DNA from: Erythrobacter sp. BLCC-B19
GTDB taxonomy: Bacteria > Pseudomonadota > Alphaproteobacteria > Sphingomonadales > Sphingomonadaceae
Direction: 5' to 3'
NCBI RefSeq assembly: GCF_028621955.1
Contig: NZ_CP117516.1
Location: forward strand, 3,543,051-3,607,050
Length of the DNA: 64,000 bases
Shown here in pieces: positions 53,604 to 64,000 of this stretch (position 1 is the stretch's first letter; each line of letters opens with the position of its first letter). Made by a program: the position numbers and the translations under genes. The notes under the pieces were generated by a model, which saw only the letters and a list, made by a program, of their open reading frames with translations, was not told the origin of the DNA and did no database searches.

Positions 53604-54635
53604 ATGTCCAAGGCACTTACACCGCCGCTGCTTGCTGCCGCCCAGCGTTACGCCGCCGCCCGCGCGGCAGGGAGCGATCTGGCCGGGCCGGTGGCTGACT
53701 TCATCGCCGCGACGGCTGGTCAGGCTCCGGGCTCGATCGCCGATGCCGACGGGGCGATTGCATGGGCCGCGAACCTGTGGCCGCGGCACAAGCCGTTGAG
53801 CCGGTTCGAGCGGCTCGTGCTCGGACACAAAGAGGATGCGGAACTGCTGGGCAGGGTCCCCGGCCTTGCCGTCCTGTTCCTGTTCCACCGCGACGGCTTC
53901 GTGCGCCAGGCAGCGCTTGATCGGCTGTCGGGCCCCGCCCCCAACCCCTTTCTCGCCGCCGCGCTGGCGTGGCGCGGGAATGACTGGGTGGATGAAGTGC
54001 GGCGCAGCGCGCAGGCGGCCATGGCGCGCTGCCTGCCGCGCACCAATCCCGACATTCTTGCCGCTTTCCTGCTCGAAACAACGCGGGCGCGCGCGACGTG
54101 GCGGCGATGGTCCGATGCCGAGCGCATGGCGCTCGAGGCTGTCGCCGCCCGCCCCTCGGTGGCCAAGCGGATTGTGGCGCAGCTCTCCGCGCAGCGCAGC
54201 GGCCCTCTCCCCTCCTGGCTGAGAACTATTCTGAGGTCGCCATGGATCGACCAGCACTTGGCGCTACTGGCTGCGCAGGCGAAGGTCCCCGGCGTGCGCG
54301 CAATTGCCGTGCAGGCCCTCGCCAACGGCTATGTCAGCTGGGGCGATGGCCCGCACGAACGCTATTGGATCGATAAGCCGATGGGGATCATGGGGCGGCG
54401 GCCAACGGTGCAGCGAAGGGCGCTGACCATCGAAGCTGATCGCGCCGCCGCCATTCGCACCGGCCTTGCCGATGGCGCAACCGCGGTGCGCAAGGTGGCA
54501 CTTGCGGCAATCATCGAACATGGCTCGGGGGACGCAGATCTGGCGCGTCTGGCGGAAGCGTTCCGCGAGGATCGCTCGGCCGGGGTTCGTTCGAAGGTCG
54601 CTTTCATCCTCGCGCAGGCGAACCCGCAAGGCTGA
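53604..54635 (+). CDS. helical-repeat (HEAT-like) hypothetical protein
   Basis: A 343-residue cytosolic protein made almost wholly of paired amphipathic helices, with repeat-like units such as DGFVRQAALDRLSGPAP, DWVDEVRRSAQAAMARCLP, KVPGVRAIAVQALANGYVS and GATAVRKVALAAIIEHG. This pattern is typical of HEAT/PBS-lyase repeats that act as protein-binding scaffolds. CTAAGGA precedes ATG 53604. It is convergent with the lipase gene and the family is not otherwise recognised. Confidence 0.7.
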   Translation: MSKALTPPLLAAAQRYAAARAAGSDLAGPVADFIAATAGQAPGSIADADGAIAWAANLWPRHKPLSRFERLVLGHKEDAELLGRVPGLAVLFLFHRDGFVRQAALDRLSGPAPNPFLAAALAWRGNDWVDEVRRSAQAAMARCLPRTNPDILAAFLLETTRARATWRRWSDAERMALEAVAARPSVAKRIVAQLSAQRSGPLPSWLRTILRSPWIDQHLALLAAQAKVPGVRAIAVQALANGYVSWGDGPHERYWIDKPMGIMGRRPTVQRRALTIEADRAAAIRTGLADGATAVRKVALAAIIEHGSGDADLARLAEAFREDRSAGVRSKVAFILAQANPQG

Positions 54636-54647
54636 GGCGCAGCAGGC

Positions 54648-55484
54648 TCACACCCGCGTCGTTTCCAGCTCGGCCAGAAGCGTGCTGATCACCTGCGGAT
54701 CATAGGTGAAGCCCATGTGGGTGCAGCGCAGCGGGATCGCGCGGTCGCGCTCGCCGGCGCGGCCCGCAGCGCAGCGCGGGGCGATGACTCCGTCATTGGC
54801 GCTCCACAGCGCGACAGTTTCCACCGGAGGCTTGACCGCAAGCTCGGCCTCGACCGGCGGGGCGTCCACGGAGTGCCCGGTGATGAACTGGTAGGCGCGC
54901 CAGACATTGTTGGCGCGCGGGGAGCCGCTGAAGGGCGAACCCATGGTGATGACCTTGGCGACCATCTCCGGCTGGCGCTTGGCCAACTCGCGCGCATAGA
55001 GACCACCGAGGCTCCAGCCGACCAGCACCACCTTGCGACCGTGGCGGGCATACAGCTCGGCAAGGCGCGCCTCGATCTGCTCGAAGCGTTCGGGGTTCGG
55101 CCCCCAGTTGCGGCCCTGCCCCCAGCGCTTGGCGATGTGGCCGGCGGCCTCCATGTGGCGCGCCAGATAGCGCATCCGCGATGGGCGCGTGCCGAAGCCG
55201 GGGATGATCATCACCACCTGCCGGTTGTCGCTCGGCGCGACCGCCACCTTGCGGCGCGGGCGGCGCAGGGGTTCAAGGAAAATGTCGGCCTCACCCAGAA
55301 GGCGAACCAGCCGGGGCTTGCCCGCCTCGTGCTCCTGCGGGATCACCTCACGCGCCAGCGCCAGCCGCCGCGCCAGCTGGCTCGCGGCATAGGCCTGCTG
55401 CGCCTGCGCGCCCGCTGCGATCAGCGGGGCGGGCAGGCGCCGACGTTCAGGGGAACGTTCCGGGATGAATCGCAGTTGGGCCAT
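54648..55484 (-). CDS. alpha/beta hydrolase (lipase-like)
   Basis: A 278-residue protein. An N-terminal basic/helical extension is followed by an alpha/beta-hydrolase core: VMIIPGFGTRPSRMRYLARH with the oxyanion loop, nucleophile elbow VGWSLGGLYARELA, KVITMGSPFSG, an acidic residue in ALWSANDGVI and a catalytic His in CTHMGFTYDPQV. It resembles triacylglycerol-lipase-type esterases. No signal peptide is evident, so it is likely cytosolic or membrane-associated. Confidence 0.87.
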   Translation of the reverse strand: MAQLRFIPERSPERRRLPAPLIAAGAQAQQAYAASQLARRLALAREVIPQEHEAGKPRLVRLLGEADIFLEPLRRPRRKVAVAPSDNRQVVMIIPGFGTRPSRMRYLARHMEAAGHIAKRWGQGRNWGPNPERFEQIEARLAELYARHGRKVVLVGWSLGGLYARELAKRQPEMVAKVITMGSPFSGSPRANNVWRAYQFITGHSVDAPPVEAELAVKPPVETVALWSANDGVIAPRCAAGRAGERDRAIPLRCTHMGFTYDPQVISTLLAELETTRV

Positions 55485-55565
55485 ATCCGGACTGAAGCCA
55501 CAATCCGGATGAATGTTCCATGAAATGTCACACGCGTAACAAATCCGACATATTCGCGCTGGCGG

Positions 55566-56099
55566 TTACTTCGCCTTGCAGTCGCCGATCCGTTCATGCT
55601 TGCCGGTGAACTTCAGCGTCGCCTCGCCCATGCCTTCGAAGTTCATCTTCGATTCGGCCGTGAACTCGCTTGAGGTAGCAGAGGTGGTGCCGCTCATGGT
55701 CATGCGCGCGCTGCCCTCGGGCGACTTGCAGACCATCACCGCGTCCAACTTGCCGCCGTTGAGATTGAAGGTCTCATAGCTGCACTCGCCGTTCTGGCCC
55801 TGCTTCATCAGCTCTTCGAAGCCCTTGTCGACCTCTTCCTGCGTGAGACAGTCCTCGGTGGTGATGACCTGCCCGGCGCCATGCCCCTTCATCTCGGCGG
55901 GCATTCCCGGGACATCGAGTTCGGTCATGGTGATGGTCGACTTGTAGAGGCCCGGCTCCGGCTTGATGCCTTCCGCCTTGGACTTGTCGGCCACTTCCTT
56001 GGCGGTGATTTCACCGTCCCCGTCGGCATCGGCCGTCCCGCCCGAACATCCCGCAAGCAGCATGGCTCCGGCGGCGGCGATGATGGTGATATGCTTCAT
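55566..56099 (-). CDS. DUF3617 domain lipoprotein
   Basis: A 177-residue protein with lipobox LLAGC near residue 18, a short EF-hand-like acidic loop ([20 protein letters not shown]), then the DUF3617 domain: [20 protein letters not shown], the [14 protein letters not shown] cysteine, [19 protein letters not shown] and a final GKHERIGDC. Four cysteines probably form disulfides in the periplasm. GAGGAGAG precedes ATG 56099. Function is unknown. Confidence 0.87.
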   Translation of the reverse strand: MKHITIIAAAGAMLLAGCSGGTADADGDGEITAKEVADKSKAEGIKPEPGLYKSTITMTELDVPGMPAEMKGHGAGQVITTEDCLTQEEVDKGFEELMKQGQNGECSYETFNLNGGKLDAVMVCKSPEGSARMTMSGTTSATSSEFTAESKMNFEGMGEATLKFTGKHERIGDCKAK

Positions 56100-56208
56100 G
56101 ACGATCTCTCCTCGTGTTGCCGCGAGCATAGCAGCATTCGCGCCGAAACGTGCCACCCAAAAGCGCGCCCGCCTTGCGCGTGCCCGCTTTGTTCCCCATA
56201 GAAGCGCG

Positions 56209-58404
<2,196 letters not shown>

Positions 58405-58451
58405 TCCCGCCCCTTGAACCCGCCCCGCAACCCTGCCACTCCCCTACCCCC

Positions 58452-59960
58452 ATGAGCCCCCGATTCATCGCGCTGCTGGCCGCTGCCAGCGCCCTCGCCC
58501 TCACCGCACCCACCACCGCGCAGGATGCGCCCAAGGAGGCGGCGGCCAAGACCGCGCCCTCGCCCGAAGCGCAGACCCGCAGCCGCGATCTTGTCGGCAC
58601 CTTCGGGGGGCAGCGCATTGCCTTCAAGGCGACCATTGCCGACACCATCCTCACCGATGATGCAGGCAAGGCCGAGGCGGTGATCGTCACCACCTCCTAT
58701 GTGAAGACCCCCGCCGATCCGACCCGCCCGGTGTTCTTCATCTATAATGGCGGGCCGGGTTCGGGCTCGGTGTGGTTGCAGATGGGGGCTTTCGGGCCCA
58801 AGCGCGTGGCGATCCCCTCGGACGCGAAAGATGACGGCGCGCCGCCCTATCCGCTGCTCGACAACCCCGACAGCCTGCTCGATGTCGCCGATCTGGTGTT
58901 CATCGACCCGCCGGGCACCGGCTTCAGCCATCTGACGCAGGGCACCGATCCCAAGAAATACTACGGCCTCAGGCAGGATGCCCGCGCGGTTGCCAAGGTG
59001 ATCCGGCGCTGGATCAACGACAATGGCCGCTGGAACAGCCCCAAGATCATCGGCGGCGAAAGCTACGGCACCACCCGCACCGCGATGCTCGCCGACGAGC
59101 TGGAGGGCAGCACCTTCAACGACGTCGGCCTCAACGGGCTGATCCTGATTTCGACCATCCTCGATTTCGGCGCCGAGGATACGACGCCGGGCAACGAGAT
59201 GGCCTATGTCGTGATGCTCCCCAACATGGCGACGGCGGCGTGGTATCACGGCAAGGTGCAAGGCGCCTCGGCTGCGGCCGTGGCCGAAGAAGCGCGGCGG
59301 TTTGCCATCGGGCCTTTCGCCACCGCGCTGCTCAAGGGGCAGGACTTGCCCGAGGCCGAGCGGGCCGCCGTGCGCAAGGAATTGTCGCGCCTGACCGGCC
59401 TTTCCGAGACCTATCTCGATCAGGCCAATCTGCGCGTCACCGACCAGCGGTTCTACAAGGAACTGCTGCGTGATCGCGGGCTGACCGTGGGCCGGCTCGA
59501 TTCGCGCTACACCGGCACGGATTACGACAATGCCGGCGAATATCCCGATAACGACCCGAGCTTCTACGGCATCGACGCGGGCTATACCGCCGCGATCAAC
59601 AGCTGGGCGCGCGAGACGCTGGGCTACAAGACCGACCGCGAATACCAGTCGATCGGGCGCGAGCCGGGGCGCAACTGGGACTGGAGCCTCGATGGATCGG
59701 GCCGTTCGTCCTATCTCAACGTCGCCCCGCTGGTCGGGCAGGCGCTGCGCCAGAACAGCCAGCTGCGGCTGTTCAACGCGCAAGGCTGGTTCGATTTCGC
59801 CACGCCCTTCTTCGGCGCCGAATACTCTTTGAAGCGCTACGGCATCCCGCAGGACCGGATCACGTGGAAATATTATGACGCGGGCCACATGATGTATATC
59901 CGCGACGAGGACCGCGCGAAGCTTTCCGCCGACATCCGCGAATTCATCCGCGCCCGGTGA
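58452..59960 (+). CDS. secreted S10 family serine carboxypeptidase-like protein
   Basis: A 502-residue protein with signal peptide (ALLAAASALALTAPTTAQ). The S10 fold is marked by PVFFIYNGGPGSGSVWLQMG (oxyanion hole), VFIDPPGTGFSHLTQG, the nucleophile elbow GGESYGTTR near residue 205, an acidic residue in LRLFNAQGWFDFATPF and a catalytic His in YYDAGHMMYI. It should remove C-terminal residues from peptides in the periplasm or outside. The next lipoprotein gene overlaps its stop. Confidence 0.92.
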   Translation: MSPRFIALLAAASALALTAPTTAQDAPKEAAAKTAPSPEAQTRSRDLVGTFGGQRIAFKATIADTILTDDAGKAEAVIVTTSYVKTPADPTRPVFFIYNGGPGSGSVWLQMGAFGPKRVAIPSDAKDDGAPPYPLLDNPDSLLDVADLVFIDPPGTGFSHLTQGTDPKKYYGLRQDARAVAKVIRRWINDNGRWNSPKIIGGESYGTTRTAMLADELEGSTFNDVGLNGLILISTILDFGAEDTTPGNEMAYVVMLPNMATAAWYHGKVQGASAAAVAEEARRFAIGPFATALLKGQDLPEAERAAVRKELSRLTGLSETYLDQANLRVTDQRFYKELLRDRGLTVGRLDSRYTGTDYDNAGEYPDNDPSFYGIDAGYTAAINSWARETLGYKTDREYQSIGREPGRNWDWSLDGSGRSSYLNVAPLVGQALRQNSQLRLFNAQGWFDFATPFFGAEYSLKRYGIPQDRITWKYYDAGHMMYIRDEDRAKLSADIREFIRAR

Positions 59961-60550
59961 TGCGCACGCGGTTGGTGATGGCAGGTGCGTTGATCGGGGC
60001 GCTGGCGGGGTGCAAGCCGCCGCCGACCGATGCGGCGATGGCGCGGGTCTCGCTGCTGGCCCCGGCGGGCGGCGCGTCTGCGCCCCTGCCCTCGCCCGAT
60101 ACGCGCGGCGCGATATGGGCGGCGACCGACAACCCGCAGCGGCTGGTCTATGGCGTGCCGGGGCAGCCGGTGATGGTCTCGATCGAGTGCCAGCGGCCCG
60201 CCGCGCCTGATGCTAGCCTGCGGATCACCCGCCACGCTCCGGCCGATAGCGGCGCGGCGGCGCTGCTGGCGCTGATCGGCAATGGCTATATCGGGCGCTT
60301 CCCGGTCGATGCGAGAGAGGTTGCCGGGCGGGTGCTGTGGCAGGGCGAGGCCCCTGCCCTGCGGCCCGAGTGGGACGCGCTGAAGCCCGAACGCGAGGCG
60401 ACGGTGACCGTGCCGGGTGCGGGGCTGGTCAGGCTCAACCCCAGCCCGCTGCCGATGGAACTGGTGACGGCGTGCCGGGGCGCGCCTATCCCGCCGCCGG
60501 TGGTGATTCCGGAACCGATGCCGGAGCCGGTCCTGTCACCGATCCCCTGA
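59960..60550 (+). CDS. hypothetical lipoprotein
   Basis: A 196-residue protein with lipobox GALAGC, followed by a Pro/Ala linker and a beta-rich domain (VYGVPGQPVMVSIECQRPAA, then LIGNGYIGRFPVDAREVAGR). A Pro-rich C-terminus (PPPVVIPEPMPEPV) ends it. ATG 59960 overlaps the S10 stop; GTG 59957 is possible. Its last 15 bp overlap the convergent DsbD-type gene. It resembles uncharacterised sphingomonad lipoproteins but no family is assigned. Confidence 0.7.
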   Translation: MRTRLVMAGALIGALAGCKPPPTDAAMARVSLLAPAGGASAPLPSPDTRGAIWAATDNPQRLVYGVPGQPVMVSIECQRPAAPDASLRITRHAPADSGAAALLALIGNGYIGRFPVDAREVAGRVLWQGEAPALRPEWDALKPEREATVTVPGAGLVRLNPSPLPMELVTACRGAPIPPPVVIPEPMPEPVLSPIP

Positions 60551-62620
60551 GGCGCGCTGCTCCAGCAGTCCGGGGGCGAGCACCTGCGGCAATTGCTCGG
60601 GGCTGGCCGCGCCCGGCGCATACCACAGATAGAGCGGCACGCCCGCTGCGCCCTGCTGCGTCAGGAAAGCGGTGATCGCTTCATCCTTCACCGTCCAGTC
60701 GCCCACAAGCACCTGCACACCCGCTGCCTCGAAGGCGGCGCGGGTGCTCTCGCGCTCGATCGCGGCGGCTTCGTTGGCCTTGCAGGTGATGCACCAGTCG
60801 GCGGTGAAATAGAGGAACACCGGCTTGCCCGATGCCCGCGCTGCGGCCAGCGCGTCGGCGCTGAAGGGCTTGCTGGCGAGGATGCTCTGATGCGCGCGCG
60901 CGGCCTTGGCCTCATAGACCGAGGGCAGGCCGATCAGCGCAAAGGCGAGGAAAGGCGCGGCGACGAGGCCGAAGGCGGGCCAGGCCATCTTGCCGGCGCG
61001 TTGCAGCCTGCCCACCACAAACAGCGCCGCCACCACGCCGAACACCAGCACCAGCGCGATGAGGCCGAAAGGCTTGCCGCCCAGCTGCACCGTCAGCCAC
61101 AGCAGCGCCAGCGCGGTGAGCGCCATCGGCAGCGCCATGATCCGGCGGAACCGCTCCATCCACGCGCCGGGCTTGGGCAGCATCCGCCGCAAGGGGGGCA
61201 CGAAGCCGAGCAGCAGAAACGGCAGCGCCAGCCCCAGCCCGAGCATCCCGAACAGCAGCAGCGCTTGCGGCACGGGCAGCAGCAACGCCGCGCCCAGCGC
61301 CGCCGCCATGAACGGCCCGGTGCACGGTGTCGCCACAAAGGCCGCGAGCAGCCCCGTGGCAAAGGCGCCGGTCTTCTCGCCCCCCATATTCACCGAAATC
61401 GCCGGGAGTTCGAACAGCCCGGCAAAGTTGGCGGTGATGACAGCGGCGAGCACCAGCAGCGCGACCACCACGCCCGGCTCCTGCAACTGGAACGCCCAGC
61501 CGACCTGCTCCCCCGCCGCGCGCAGCGCCAGCAGAACCGCGCCAAGGCCGAGGCAGGCGATCACCACGCCTGCGGTATAGGCGACCCCCTCGGCCCGCGC
61601 CTGCGCCTCGCTCTCGCCGGCGCGGGCGAGCGCGATGGCCTTGAGGCTGAGGATGGGGAAGACGCAGGGCATGATGTTGAGCAAGAGCCCGCCCGCCAGC
61701 GCGCCGAGGATCAGCGTCCATAGCGGCGCGCCCGCAGCCGGGGCCGCGCCTGTTCCGGCAACCAGCTCGCCCCCGACCGGCACCGTGCCGAGATCGGCGA
61801 CGAACCGCACCCCGCCCGCGCCTTCGCCGAAGGACAGGATGCCCGCCAGCCCGGCCGCCTCGCGCGTGCCATATTTGTCGAGCGGAATTTCGGCCACCAG
61901 CCAGTCGCCCACCCGGCGGAACACCTGCGGCGCAGCGTGGGCGACCAGCCGTTCGTTGGCGACAAACACGTGCGGATCGGCCAGCGCCATGCCTTGCGGC
62001 AGCGGAATGGCAATGCGCAGGGTCTGCCGCTCGATCGCAAAACTCGCCCGCGCATCGAGCAGCGGCGCAATCTCGGCCCTCCACCGCGCAAAATCCCCGC
62101 CGCTGCGCGCGACCAGATCGGCGTGCTGCGGCACGCAGACATCCGAGCAGGCGAGATAATCGACGCTCGCCTTGACCGGCCCCATATCCATCAGATTCAC
62201 GCTCGGCCCCGGGGTCACCGGCACGAGGATAGTGTAGGGGCCTTCGTAGATGTGGTTCATCAGCCCGGCCAGCACCAGCTTGTGCGGGACAGGGTAGAGC
62301 GGCTCGCCCACTTCCCAGTCGGGCGGCAGGTCGAGCTTCAGCTTCATCCCCGCCCCGGCATCGCCGGGGTTCGACCAGTATCCGTGCCATTCGGGCGCGC
62401 TGGGGGTGAAGTGCAGCGCCAACAGCCACGCCTTGCCCTCGACCGGAGCGCCCGCCGCGTAAAGCTCGACCGGGATCTTGTCCGATCCGAACAGCGGCGT
62501 CGGCGGCAAAGGCCGTGGCTGCGCGGCGGCGGGCAGCGCCAGCAGCACACTTGCGACGAGCGCAAGCACCCATGCAGCGAATTGTCGGGTCAACTGGGGG
62601 AAGATTCTTGCGCGGTGCAC
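60536..62620 (-). CDS. DsbD-type thiol:disulfide interchange protein
   Basis: Carries reducing power from cytosolic thioredoxin across the inner membrane. The 694-residue protein has a signal peptide (VLALVASVLLALPAAAQ), an N-terminal DsbC/DsbD-type domain with a Cys pair region (LACSDVCVPQ), eight membrane helices with the conserved MPCVFPILSLKAIALA and ATPCTGPFMAAAL cysteines, and a C-terminal thioredoxin domain with WCITCKANE near residue 610. GTG 62620 is the start. Targets may be cytochrome c maturation or sulfenic-acid repair proteins. Confidence 0.92.
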   Translation of the reverse strand: MHRARIFPQLTRQFAAWVLALVASVLLALPAAAQPRPLPPTPLFGSDKIPVELYAAGAPVEGKAWLLALHFTPSAPEWHGYWSNPGDAGAGMKLKLDLPPDWEVGEPLYPVPHKLVLAGLMNHIYEGPYTILVPVTPGPSVNLMDMGPVKASVDYLACSDVCVPQHADLVARSGGDFARWRAEIAPLLDARASFAIERQTLRIAIPLPQGMALADPHVFVANERLVAHAAPQVFRRVGDWLVAEIPLDKYGTREAAGLAGILSFGEGAGGVRFVADLGTVPVGGELVAGTGAAPAAGAPLWTLILGALAGGLLLNIMPCVFPILSLKAIALARAGESEAQARAEGVAYTAGVVIACLGLGAVLLALRAAGEQVGWAFQLQEPGVVVALLVLAAVITANFAGLFELPAISVNMGGEKTGAFATGLLAAFVATPCTGPFMAAALGAALLLPVPQALLLFGMLGLGLALPFLLLGFVPPLRRMLPKPGAWMERFRRIMALPMALTALALLWLTVQLGGKPFGLIALVLVFGVVAALFVVGRLQRAGKMAWPAFGLVAAPFLAFALIGLPSVYEAKAARAHQSILASKPFSADALAAARASGKPVFLYFTADWCITCKANEAAAIERESTRAAFEAAGVQVLVGDWTVKDEAITAFLTQQGAAGVPLYLWYAPGAASPEQLPQVLAPGLLEQRASGDR

Positions 62621-62670
62621 CGGCTACCCTCTAGGCTTGGCACGACAGGTTCGCAATCGGAGCGCGCAAG

Positions 62671-63897
62671 GTGACAGCAACAACAGACAATCCCCGCGAT
62701 CTGGTGATCCTTGGGGGTGGCCTCGTCGGCATGACCCTGGCGCTGGCGGCGGCGAAGAAGGGCCTGTCGAGCCACGTGATCGACCGCGCCGATCCCGCCG
62801 AACTCACCGCCGAGGGCTTTGACGACCGCGCCACCGCGATCTCGACCGCGAGCTGGCACCTGTTCGAGAATATCGGGATCGCCGAGGGGCTCGAACAATT
62901 CGCCTGCGACATCGCTGCCATCGCGGTGACCGACCAGAACAAGCCCGGCCGCCTCGATTTCGTCCCCGGCGAGGGCGACGGCACACTGGGCCGGATGTTC
63001 CCCAACCGCCGGTTGCGCCTCGCCCTGTTCGAGGCGGCGGCGAAGGAGCCGTTGATCGAATGGACGTCGCTCGCGACGGTGGTGGGACGCCAGCGCTCCG
63101 AATATGGGGTGGCCGCGATCACTGCCGATGGGCGCAAGTTCAAGGGCCGCTTGATGGTCGCCGCCGAGGGCCGCCAGTCGCCGACGCGCGATTCCGCCGG
63201 GATCACCATTGCCAAGTGGGACTACCAGCACCGCGCGATCATCTGCGGCCTCACCCATGAAAAGCCGCACGGCAATGTCGCCTGGGAAATCTTCTACCCC
63301 GCCGGGCCGTTTGCGCTGCTGCCGCTGAACGACGATGCCGATGGCACCCATCGGTCATCGCTGGTCTGGACCGTGTCGGAAAGCGATGCGGCGGGCGTTA
63401 CCAAGCTGGGCGACCGCGCGTTCCTCGCCGAAGTCGAAAAGCGCATGGGCGGGGTGCTGGGCCGCGTGCTCACCGTCGGGCACCGTTCGTCCTATCCGCT
63501 GGGCTTCCACCACACCGCCAAGATCACCGCCGAACGCCTCGCGCTGATCGGCGATGCCGGGCATGGCATCCACCCGATTGCCGGACAGGGGCTGAACCTC
63601 GGGCTGCGCGATGTCGGCGCGCTGGTCGAAGTGCTGGCGGAAGGCGCGCGGCTGGGGCTTGATCCGGGTGATCCCGAATTGCTCAAGCGTTACGAGAACT
63701 GGCGCGGGCTCGACAGTTTCATGGTGGCGCTGGCGACCGACGGCCTCACCCGCCTGTTCGGCGTCCCCGGCAAGACGGCGAGCGCGGTGCGGCGGCTGGG
63801 CATGGCAGCGGTGCAGCGCACGCCGATGCTCAAGCAGTTCTTCATGGACGAGGCGCGCGGGGTTTCGGGCGATCTGCCGGAACTGCTGCGGGGTTGA
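62671..63897 (+). CDS. FAD-dependent UbiH/UbiF/Coq6-type hydroxylase
   Basis: A 408-residue flavoprotein monooxygenase of the ubiquinone synthesis group. LVILGGGLVGMTLALAAAKK is the dinucleotide site, EGFDDRATAISTAS the Coq6 block, MVAAEGRQSPTR the DG motif, and LIGDAGHGIHPIAGQGLNLG the ribityl-binding GD motif. It likely hydroxylates the polyprenyl-phenol ring (C5, C6 or C1; regiospecificity cannot be read). GTG 62671 is divergent from the DsbD-type gene across 50 bp. Confidence 0.93.
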   Translation: MTATTDNPRDLVILGGGLVGMTLALAAAKKGLSSHVIDRADPAELTAEGFDDRATAISTASWHLFENIGIAEGLEQFACDIAAIAVTDQNKPGRLDFVPGEGDGTLGRMFPNRRLRLALFEAAAKEPLIEWTSLATVVGRQRSEYGVAAITADGRKFKGRLMVAAEGRQSPTRDSAGITIAKWDYQHRAIICGLTHEKPHGNVAWEIFYPAGPFALLPLNDDADGTHRSSLVWTVSESDAAGVTKLGDRAFLAEVEKRMGGVLGRVLTVGHRSSYPLGFHHTAKITAERLALIGDAGHGIHPIAGQGLNLGLRDVGALVEVLAEGARLGLDPGDPELLKRYENWRGLDSFMVALATDGLTRLFGVPGKTASAVRRLGMAAVQRTPMLKQFFMDEARGVSGDLPELLRG

Positions 63898-63951
63898 TGC
63901 GCGTATTGTTTGGCGGCCACCTATCGGTGGCGCAGACCTCCCGCCCCGCCT

Positions 63952-64000
63952 CCCCACCCGGCCACCATAACATAGTGGTACTATTGGTGGCCGGGTGGGG
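63952..64000. repeat. long perfect hairpin at the right window edge
   Basis: Perfect 16-bp arms (63952-63967 and 63985-64000) enclose an inner 5-bp stem ATAGT/ACTAT with a GGT loop. A smaller hairpin GCCACC/GGTGGC lies at 63916-63931. The arm reaches the last base of the window, so it may extend. It follows the monooxygenase stop by 55 bp and is probably a terminator or the end of a repeat. Confidence 0.7.

Noticed and set aside
55485..55520. Direct repeat ATCCGGA twice upstream of the lipase gene
   Set aside because: Only 7 bp and not clearly placed relative to a promoter; chance is plausible in this base composition.

Overview
The window is a gene-dense, GC-rich (about 65 percent by eye) stretch of an alphaproteobacterial chromosome, most likely from the order Sphingomonadales (an Erythrobacter/Porphyrobacter-like member of Erythrobacteraceae). 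The basis is a circularly permuted two-piece tmRNA gene, alphaproteobacterial families such as DUF2794, a large TonB-dependent receptor, and the lptD-surA-pdxA-rsmA and PurMN/DUF2066/Hda neighbourhoods. No rRNA, tRNA, insertion sequence, prophage or CRISPR array was seen. It reads as ordinary core chromosome with a few small regulatory and accessory surprises.

Layout. 1-8.4 kb: end of a fatty-acid-type short-chain dehydrogenase, two membrane proteins, then a leftward set (DUF2066 protein, Hda, serine acetyltransferase, DUF2794) divergent from purM and a purN fused to a YjbR domain. 8.4-19.9 kb: sulfotransferase, ndk, a Tat-exported intradiol dioxygenase, a leftward pepA/DUF2256/membrane protein/holC set, and the envelope biogenesis run lptD-surA-pdxA-rsmA. 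20-25.8 kb: malate synthase G and the start of the arginine succinyltransferase pathway (astA, astB) beside an M20 hydrolase. 26-30 kb: tmRNA, mscL, lemA and three TPM-domain genes. 30-38.7 kb: NUDIX, a short-chain dehydrogenase, a leftward micro-operon of two 37-residue membrane peptides plus PspC behind a sigma-54-type promoter, recF, and a lysophospholipase/ABC transporter locus. 38.8-47.7 kb: TonB receptor, typA, a beta-barrel protein, putP, a VOC protein and an extensin-like protein. 47.8-52.7 kb: a LuxR regulator with a degenerate receiver and the four-gene Anbu/transglutaminase/alpha-E/ATP-grasp operon. 52.8-64 kb: a secreted HELGH protein, a helical-repeat protein, a lipase, a DUF3617 lipoprotein, uvrB, an S10 peptidase, a DsbD-type protein and a UbiH-type monooxygenase, ending in a long hairpin cut by the window edge.

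How genes work together. PurM and PurN are consecutive-pathway purine enzymes that overlap. LptD and SurA serve outer-membrane assembly. AstA and AstB are the first two steps of arginine catabolism. The Anbu operon is a known but functionally unresolved peptide-ligation and peptide-degradation module. The most original observation is the putative sigma-54 micro-operon at 31477-32069: tandem paralogous membrane peptides with PspC but no PspA or PspB alongside.
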